In this document: in pieces, positions 58,471-64,000 of the stretch
How the letters are laid out: each line of letters begins with the position of its first letter
Position numbering within the stretch: position 1 is the stretch's first letter
DNA from: Leyella stercorea DSM 18206
GTDB lineage: Bacteria; Bacteroidota; Bacteroidia; Bacteroidales; Bacteroidaceae
Assembly: GCF_000235885.1 (NCBI RefSeq)
Contig: NZ_JH379375.1
Location: forward strand, 1 to 64,000
Reading direction: 5' to 3'
Length of the DNA stretch: 64,000 bases
Translations under genes and position numbers: made by a program
Notes under the pieces: model-generated
The model's input: the letters and a program-made list of their open reading frames with translations, nothing else
The model's database searches: none
What the model was told of the DNA's origin: nothing

Positions 58471-59926
58471 ACCTGAGCAACAAAAAGTTGCTCAGGATTT
58501 TGTCATGTCAGATTTTTCACCTATCTTAGTGTTGCAAATCAAAATATGTATCAAACCCGACAGACATGGCAAAGAAAGCAATAAAATCTGAGAAACTCAC
58601 TCCTTTTGGAGGAATATTTGCAATGATGGAGCAATTTGACTCCACATTGTCATATGTAATTGACACAACCCTCGGTCTAAGATGCAGGCTGTATGGTTAT
58701 CAATACAGCGAAATCATCCGTTCTCTCATGAGCATCTACTTCTGTGGCGGCTCATGTATTGAGGATGTCACAACTCATTTGATGCCCCATCTCTCGCTTC
58801 ATCCGACACTTCGTACCTGCAGCTCTGACACTATCCTCAGAGCGATAAAGGAACTGACGCAGGAGAACATTTCATACACGTCAGATACGGGTAAGAACTA
58901 CGATTTCAATACGGCTGACACCCTCAATACCTTACTGCTCAATTGTATGTGTGCAGCTGGTCAGCTGAAAGAGGGTGAGATGTATGATGTTGATTTCGAC
59001 CACCAGTTCATAGAAACAGAGAAATATGATGCAAAGCATACATACAAGAAGTTCCTTGGTTATCGACCAGGTGTGGCGGTTATTGGAGATTTGATTGTCG
59101 GCATTGAGAACAGCGACGGCAACACAAACGTCCGTTTCCATCAGAAGGACACGCTGAAGAGATTCTTCGAAAGGTTTGAACAGAACAATCTTGTTATCAA
59201 TCGTTTCAGAGCTGATTGCGGCTCGTGCTCTGAAGAGATCGTGGAAGAGGTTGCCACCCACTGCAAGACCTTCTATATCCGTGCCAACCGCTGTAGTTCG
59301 CTCTACAATGACCTCTTCGCTCTCAGAGGCTGGAAGAGGGGAGAAATCAACGGCATTGAGTTTGAGCTGAATTCCATTCTTGTAGAGAAGTGGAAAGGCA
59401 AGACATACCGGCTTGTGATTCAAAGGCGGAAACGGATGGACGGTGAGCTTGACCTCTGGGAAGGAGAATACACATACCGCTGCATCCTGACCAACGACTA
59501 CGAGCCTTCCGTAAGAGAGATTGTCGAGTTCTATAACCTCCGCGGAGGAAAGGAGCGCATCTTCGATGACATGAACAATGGTTTCGGATGGTCCAGATTG
59601 CCCAAATCCTTCATGGCAGAGAACACAGTGTTCCTTCTTCTTACAGCACTTATCCGTAACTTCTACAAGGTCATTATCCAAAGACTTGACGTAAAGAGGT
59701 TCGGACCCAATAAAACAAGTCGCATAAAAGCGTTTGTCTTCAGATTTGTCTCTGTACCAGCCAAATGGATCAGAACATCAAGGTGGTATGTGCTGAATAT
59801 CTATACCTGTAATAATGCTTACGCAGATGTATTCCAGACTGATTTTGGATGACGACTACAACTTATGGGTATGATACTGCTGCGTATTGTCTCAAGTCGC
59901 ATTGTGGGGTAAGGGGGTATTGTAGG
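58471..59926 (+). mobile_element. IS1380-family insertion sequence
   Basis: Holds a single transposase gene. The left end is probably near 58471-58473, where CCTGAGCAACAAAAAGTTGCTCAGG (a palindrome at 58473-58497) begins and where the glmS frame stops. The right end is unclear; GTAGG near 59926 is one possibility. Ends are tentative. Confidence 0.55.
58566..59852 (+). CDS. IS1380-family transposase
   Basis: A 428-residue DDE transposase of the type found in Bacteroides IS612-IS615/IS942. Segments: MYDVDFDHQFIETEKYDAKH with the first Asp, NRFRADCGSCSEEIVEEVAT with the second, and VEFYNLRGGKERIFDDMNNG with the Glu of the YREK-like region. The frame is full length and uninterrupted, so it may still be active. 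In Bacteroides related ISs activate resistance genes through outward promoters. Confidence 0.85.
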   Translation: MAKKAIKSEKLTPFGGIFAMMEQFDSTLSYVIDTTLGLRCRLYGYQYSEIIRSLMSIYFCGGSCIEDVTTHLMPHLSLHPTLRTCSSDTILRAIKELTQENISYTSDTGKNYDFNTADTLNTLLLNCMCAAGQLKEGEMYDVDFDHQFIETEKYDAKHTYKKFLGYRPGVAVIGDLIVGIENSDGNTNVRFHQKDTLKRFFERFEQNNLVINRFRADCGSCSEEIVEEVATHCKTFYIRANRCSSLYNDLFALRGWKRGEINGIEFELNSILVEKWKGKTYRLVIQRRKRMDGELDLWEGEYTYRCILTNDYEPSVREIVEFYNLRGGKERIFDDMNNGFGWSRLPKSFMAENTVFLLLTALIRNFYKVIIQRLDVKRFGPNKTSRIKAFVFRFVSVPAKWIRTSRWYVLNIYTCNNAYADVFQTDFG

Positions 59927-60008
59927 CAGAAGTGGGTATTTCAGCCTCAATTTATCTAATAATTCAGTAATGAGAGAACGTGTACACGTAAATAGGACGA
60001 TGAAGGAC

Positions 60009-60209
60009 TTAGTTGCGGATTTGAGGCTTATGAAAAGCGTATTGCTTTCTCAATACATGCCGTTCCTCTTCGCTCAGCGACAGGAAATAGGCTTTCCATC
60101 CCGGACAGAAATTGATGTGCCATCGCCAAAAACGACCCAACAATGACTTGGGTGAACGGTCGTATCGCCGCCTCAGTGGGCACTGCTGACAGTTATGTTT
60201 CTTTTCCAA
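60009..60209 (-). CDS. Small conserved Bacteroidales protein
   Basis: A 66-residue protein with CQQCPLRRRYDRSPKSLLGR and HINFCPGWKAYFLSLSEEER. The Cys pattern suggests a metal site. I recall such short proteins in Bacteroidales but know no function. It lies between the IS1380 element and a set of palindromic repeats. Confidence 0.5.
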   Translation of the reverse strand: MEKKHNCQQCPLRRRYDRSPKSLLGRFWRWHINFCPGWKAYFLSLSEEERHVLRKQYAFHKPQIRN

Positions 60210-60332
60210 TACTTTATCTATTTATCTTTCGTAAAACTCTCGTGGCAAAAATAAGGATTATTTTCAGTGATCAAGCACACAGTTCATTAAAAAAGAGAGG
60301 ATTTGCTAAGATTCAGAATAACGACGAGCCAT

Positions 60333-60465
60333 CGACCCCAACGGGAGTCGAACTTCAAGTAACCGCACATGATACAATGTGCGGGTCGAAGTGCCTTCCC
60401 AATCCACGACCCCAACGGAGGTCGAACCTTTCTACAGATTATATGGTTCGACCCCGTTGGGGTCG
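60333..60465. repeat. GACCCC palindromic repeats
   Basis: CGACCCCAACGGGAGTCGAA (60333-60352), CGACCCCAACGGAGGTCGAA (60407-60426) and, inverted, GTTCGACCCCGTTGGGGTCG (60446-60465). Between the first two is a hairpin CCGCACAT...ATGTGCGG (60363-60384). REP-like dispersed elements that resemble tRNA T-arms only by chance. Confidence 0.6.
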
Positions 60466-60523
60466 GATGTATAGGAGTCATCTGGCCATCCGCAAGTCTT
60501 TGACATTGCGGTTAACGGGGGTG

Positions 60524-60541
60524 AGACCCTTTTCAGGGTCT
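60524..60541. terminator. Terminator-like hairpin
   Basis: AGACCC-TTTTCA-GGGTCT followed by GTTTGTTTG. It may terminate a plus-strand transcript, though no gene precedes it closely. Confidence 0.4.
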
Positions 60542-60587
60542 GTTTGTTTGCACACCTTCATTCTACATAAACGGCTAAATTCAAATA

Positions 60588-60747
60588 TTAAAAGCGTTTA
60601 CATATTGCAACGTATTTATCTGTTATGCTCCTATTAAATTGTTCTATATCCTTATACTTTTCAACTAAATCCTTTATCACAGGCGCATTTAAATCGACGT
60701 TTAGGGTATATTGAACAAAAGCACGTAGCATCTCATAATTATAATTT
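60588..60747 (-). pseudogene. ORF fragment cut by the IS4-type element
   Basis: An AT-rich frame that runs from the IS boundary to a stop at 60588 (contains LRAFVQYTLNVDLNAPVIKD and DKYVAICKRF). It looks like the C-terminal end of a protein with Firmicutes-like composition. A possible start (ATGTATTTT) lies on the other side of the IS at 61803-61811. Not recognised. Confidence 0.35.
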
Positions 60748-61802
60748 ACTCAAGTTTCGGATTTAGGTTGAGAGGATAGATTTGGGCATAAAAAAGGCTT
60801 TGAGGATTTCCGTATGTCACGGAAATTTAGTAATTTAGAGGTGCCCAAACAACTAATTACAATCACTCAAAGCCATGAGCAAAATTACAAAAATTCCATC
60901 GGAGATCCGCAACTTTTTCACGGGAAAACGAATCAATCCCGCATTTTCCAAGTTTATGACCCTCCTTGAGGGGATGAGGATTTCAGACAAAGATCTCGGA
61001 GGGAAAAAACGTGAGAACTGTCAGCTTACCAACCTTCAACTTTTCCAGATCATATTGATTCTGCCGTTTATGGCCGTCCCGGGTTTTTCTCATTATGCCG
61101 GATCGTCAATCTCGAAACTGTTCGGGGGTAAGAAGGACCTACTCTATTCGTTTATGGCCAAGGACAATATAGACTAGCAACATCATCTGGCACATCGCCT
61201 GTCATCTCATCAAGGCCGTGACCATAAGGAAAGACTATCAAAAGAGCCATCTTCCGGCAGTGCTTATTGTGGATGATTCCGACCTGCCGAAGACCGGATT
61301 GAGGATGGAGTGTATTGGCAAGATATTCTCGCACGTGTTTCAGCGGTGCATTCTCGGCTACAAGCTGCTGGCCCTGTGCTGGAGCGACGGCCGCTCTCAA
61401 TTTGTCGTGGACTTCTCGATTCACGGCGAGAGAGGGAAGGTCGATGGCAAGGAACAAGGTCTTACGGCCCGGCAGCGCGAGAGGCGCTACAACCGCAAGC
61501 GTGACAGAGACTGCCAGACCGAAAAACGCAAGGAAGAGTATTTCGTATCCAAGCTTGAGCGCCTGAAGAGCATGGTGAAGAGACCATTGGAGGATTGTTC
61601 GCCGATATATATGAAGGCGTACACGAGCTCACCGTCGTGGAAAAGATCTGGTCAATCATTATTGATGTAATAGCAATCGTGGCTGAGATTTTTACCATTG
61701 ACGAGAACGAATTGATGGAGCAAATTATACGGGATAACCGCAGGTTCAAGGCCATGCAACTGATCGCTCAGACTGCATAAAACCTAAATCCGAAACTTGA
61801 GT
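60748..61802 (+). mobile_element. Internally deleted IS4-type insertion sequence
   Basis: Bounded by perfect 22-bp inverted repeats, ACTCAAGTTTCGGATTTAGG (60748-60767 plus TT) and its complement at 61781-61802. Total 1055 bp. No clear target duplication. The transposase inside is shortened and out of frame. Confidence 0.8.
60875..61780 (+). pseudogene. IS4-family transposase, frameshifted and deleted
   Basis: Three pieces in different frames: 60875-61177 (MSKITKIPSEIRNFF start, LFQIILILPFMAVPGFSH), 61178-about 61590 (VLIVDDSDLPKTGLRMECIG with the first catalytic Asp, then QRCILGYKLLALCWSDGRSQ) and about 61595-61780 (LFADIYEGVHELTVVEKIW). The junction near 61590 lacks the region expected to hold the second Asp and the Glu, so perhaps 500 bp were lost besides the frameshifts. 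It cannot be active, but its ends could be mobilised by a related transposase. Confidence 0.75.
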
Positions 61803-61829
61803 AAAATACATAACTGTAATAATCTACTA

Positions 61830-62324
61830 CTAATCTAAAATAAAGCGATTATAAGCTATCCTTTTTCCTGTGTTTGTTTTAAAGTTTTCACCTATACACT
61901 TTTTTATCTTTTCCTGTTCTTTTTCTTTATCCATAACCGTTAAATTTTCAAGCAAATCAGCTTCCCATTGTATTTGAAAATCAAGTCCATCAATTTTAGA
62001 TGGAGTATGATGGTTGCCTATTATAAAGCATATTCTATCAATATTTTTGTTATAGCCTACCTTTTTTAATATTTCTTTCGCTACTGCTGGTCCTTCCTTT
62101 TCTTGATAGACACCATCAATAGAACCGTATTTTTTTTGTGCTTCAACCGCACCAATATCATGTAGTATAGCAATAATACTGATGAATTCTTTTTCTTCCT
62201 CTCCGATATTTTCTCCGTTCATTATATCTTCTGCATTTTTCAAAACTTTAAGAGTATGCTCTATGCCAAAAGGAATTTCTTTGAATACTTCTTTCATCTC
62301 TATAATAATTTTTTCTTTAAACAT
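61830..62324 (-). CDS. HD-domain phosphohydrolase
   Basis: A 164-residue protein of the HD superfamily. Visible metal ligands are His of IEHTLKVLKNA near residue 22, the pair in IAILHDIGAVE near 55 and the His pair of IIGNHHTPSKI near 103, and an Asp in WEADLLEN. Substrate unknown, probably a nucleotide. AT-rich, with GGAGG 7 bp before the ATG, unlike the Bacteroidales genes. Confidence 0.75.
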   Translation of the reverse strand: MFKEKIIIEMKEVFKEIPFGIEHTLKVLKNAEDIMNGENIGEEEKEFISIIAILHDIGAVEAQKKYGSIDGVYQEKEGPAVAKEILKKVGYNKNIDRICFIIGNHHTPSKIDGLDFQIQWEADLLENLTVMDKEKEQEKIKKCIGENFKTNTGKRIAYNRFILD

Positions 62325-62361
62325 AAATTACCTCCATTTATACCTTATAGGTGTTTTAGTT

Positions 62362-63102
62362 CTATCTATCCATTTTTTTGTTGGCCGCTACAATCAGCAT
62401 CATGGGACGGCGCATTTCATCCTGCATCCCCGGAATATCCATCATGTTTTCCGGCGGCTGCGGCTCCACAATCTGATTTATTATAAAACCATTTGAAAGC
62501 AGTGTATTTAGATATGTGGTCAGTGTTCTATGATATTTTGTAACCTTTTCTCCCAAAAACACAGCTGTCCGTTTGCCCTCATAATAATAATTATCCACCG
62601 GAAAATGCAGTATTTCTCCTTTTTCGTTATAATGCCAGTCTTGTGTTCCATAGGCAGTAAAAACAGGATGTTCAACCGTAAAAACTAGCTTACCACCAGA
62701 CTTCAGTATTCTATATATCTTTTTTACTAAAATCTCATAATCTGCTACATAGTGAAACGCAAGTGAACTTAATATTACATCAAAACTCTCCTCTGGGAAT
62801 TCCACATCTTCTATAGCACAGCATTTATATTCAACCTGTGGAAAATGTGTTTTTTCTTTGGCTACCTCGAGCATTTTATGAGAAATATCAACACCTACAA
62901 CAGAAGAAGCACCGTGTTCCATCGCATAAATACAGTGCCATCCATAGCCGCATCCTAAATCAAGCACACGCTTATCTTTAAAATCCGGCAGCAGCTTTCT
63001 CAATGTTTCCCATTCTCCTGCACCGGCTAGTCCCTGCTGTGAGCGACTCATTTGACTGTATTTTTGAAAAAATATATTATCATCATATTTGTTTTCTTTC
63101 AT
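62362..63102 (-). CDS. Class I SAM-dependent methyltransferase
   Basis: A 246-residue methyltransferase. Motif I is VLDLGCGYGWHCIYAMEHGA near residue 44, motif II VVGVDISHKMLEVAKEK near 68, motif IV ESFDVILSSLAFHYVADY near 105; ILKSGGKLVFTVEHP follows. The C-terminal part (PGMQDEMRRPMMLIVAANKK) is typical of small-molecule methyltransferases. It overlaps the upstream nucleotidyltransferase gene by 20 bp. In Firmicutes similar pairs lie near aminoglycoside resistance genes. Confidence 0.8.
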   Translation of the reverse strand: MKENKYDDNIFFQKYSQMSRSQQGLAGAGEWETLRKLLPDFKDKRVLDLGCGYGWHCIYAMEHGASSVVGVDISHKMLEVAKEKTHFPQVEYKCCAIEDVEFPEESFDVILSSLAFHYVADYEILVKKIYRILKSGGKLVFTVEHPVFTAYGTQDWHYNEKGEILHFPVDNYYYEGKRTAVFLGEKVTKYHRTLTTYLNTLLSNGFIINQIVEPQPPENMMDIPGMQDEMRRPMMLIVAANKKMDR

Positions 63103-63952
63103 CTGAATTCCCCTCGTTTAAAAAGTTATTTATCTCCGTTGCAATTTTTTTCACTTCTTTATAAAGCTTCTCGGTCATATCGTAGCATTCAAAAAGTGAA
63201 AGACCGAGTACTTCAAAAATATGATTAACCCTTTCGGCATATTTTTCAGGTTTATATTCAAAAGTTTCAAGCAGTTTTATAGCTTTCTTTTCGTTAATGC
63301 AATAAGCATTATTGCATGCAAATAGTACTTGATTTAAGCATGAAATAATACGAAAAACATGGCCTGCAATATAATATTTATCCTCTGCTCCCGCATTTGC
63401 TTTTACAAACATTAAAGAGAACTCTGCTTCAAATATAAAAAAGTTTATCAAGCTCTTCTTTAGAGCACCAGGGTAAATTTCTGCCTGATTTTTTAATTCG
63501 CATAAGCTTTCATTCTTAGCATATTGTATCTTGCTGATCGCCAATTCTCCACGATACATAGCACTTATATAACCATGGGGATGCCCAGTCTGATAATTGG
63601 CAGTAACAATTCCTTGCTCCGTATCTTTGATTATTTGTTCCACCCGTTTTATATCACGTAAAATCAAGTCAACATGATACCCGTTTATAACTAACCATCC
63701 GCCGCCATTAACCCAATCCCCCCACGCTCCGGGAGGTACAACAAGGTCGTTTCTATTCTCATCATCCAATTCTGTAGCAATTTGATTAATCGCTGTCAGG
63801 TCAAATGATTCTGAATTGTAATAGATTCCGATATCTATATCAGAATCCTCTGTATGGGTGCCTCTTGCACGTGAGCCCCCTAATACAATGCCTTCTATGC
63901 AAGGCAAAGAAGATAATTTCTCTGTTACTATTTGAATTACATTATCTACCAT
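63083..63952 (-). CDS. Nucleotidyltransferase (aminoglycoside ANT-like)
   Basis: A 289-residue protein with the polymerase-beta type nucleotidyltransferase motif IVLGGSRARGTHTEDSDIDI (GS-x-RG and D-x-D) near residues 22-42. The following WLVINGYHVDLILRD supplies the third Asp. This is the arrangement of ANT-type resistance enzymes, but it is not a known ANT(6) or ANT(9), and the substrate is open. ACTCCTTTT before the start gives AAAGGAGT on the minus strand, a strong ribosome site of Firmicutes type. First gene of the cluster. Confidence 0.75.
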   Translation of the reverse strand: MVDNVIQIVTEKLSSLPCIEGIVLGGSRARGTHTEDSDIDIGIYYNSESFDLTAINQIATELDDENRNDLVVPPGAWGDWVNGGGWLVINGYHVDLILRDIKRVEQIIKDTEQGIVTANYQTGHPHGYISAMYRGELAISKIQYAKNESLCELKNQAEIYPGALKKSLINFFIFEAEFSLMFVKANAGAEDKYYIAGHVFRIISCLNQVLFACNNAYCINEKKAIKLLETFEYKPEKYAERVNHIFEVLGLSLFECYDMTEKLYKEVKKIATEINNFLNEGNSDERKQI

Positions 63953-64000
63953 ACGAACACACTCCTTTTATCGATTAAAGACAAAATACTTTCTTTCCGT

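Noticed and set aside
60333-60470. tRNA gene suggested by GGTTCGA sequences
   Set aside because: The GTTCGA strings belong to palindromic repeats; no acceptor stem, D-arm or anticodon arm can be built.
63083-63952. Known aminoglycoside resistance gene (aadE or aad9)
   Set aside because: The nucleotidyltransferase motif fits the superfamily, but the rest does not match the ANT(6) or ANT(9) proteins I know.

Overview
The window looks like a Bacteroidales chromosome (Prevotella- or Bacteroides-like) carrying a large mobile element. The evidence is the NuoA-B-CD-H-I-J-K-L-M-N complex I operon without NuoE/F/G, promoters with the Bacteroidales -7 box (TAnnTTTG, here TACCTTTGC or TAACTTTGC), and Bacteroidales-type mobilisation genes (ArdC-like proteins, DUF4099, an IS1380-type transposase). 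The genus is an inference.

Region 1 (1-13.3 kb) is chromosomal. It holds a deiminase-family gene, a conserved hypothetical gene and a truncated WYL regulator, then the ten-gene nuo operon on the minus strand, with a promoter near 12.77 kb and a terminator near 2.39 kb. Short tandem repeats follow at 12.88-13.12 kb.

Region 2 (about 13.4-57.9 kb) is a mobile element. Its left part carries small orphan genes, a group II intron, two single-strand binding proteins, a ParA/ribbon-helix-helix partition module with TAGTA repeats, a phosphoribosyltransferase/SLOG pair, a minus-strand run of small cargo genes (DUF4186, DUF6155, thioredoxin), a DUF3800 pair and a serine-recombinase homologue that has lost its catalytic serine. 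A plus-strand mobilisation operon (29.3-36.0 kb) encodes a lipoprotein, a membrane protein, a MobV relaxase with a candidate oriT just upstream, and an OmpA-type protein. A long minus-strand operon (54.8-38.5 kb) encodes DUF4099-type proteins, a Toprim primase-like protein, secreted and membrane proteins, peptidoglycan hydrolases, an ArdC-like/MutS-domain-I fusion, an OB-fold protein and an ArdC zincin. A PIN/ImmA-IrrE pair and a glmS 3' fragment close this region. No integrase, replication initiator, VirB4 or coupling protein is visible, so the window probably contains only part of the element or a mobilizable one.

Region 3 (58.4-64 kb) is a mosaic tail. It has an IS1380-family IS that cuts glmS, short palindromic GACCCC repeats, an internally deleted IS4-type IS with perfect 22-bp ends, and an AT-rich segment (HD hydrolase, SAM methyltransferase, nucleotidyltransferase) whose composition and strong AGGAGG-like ribosome sites suggest a Firmicutes origin.

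The least explained signals are the diverged structured repeat units at 18.36-19.53 kb, the inactive serine recombinase with its operator-like repeats, the MutS-domain fusion, a possible -1 frameshift in an A9 run inside an M23-like gene, and a repeated leader element ahead of several operons.
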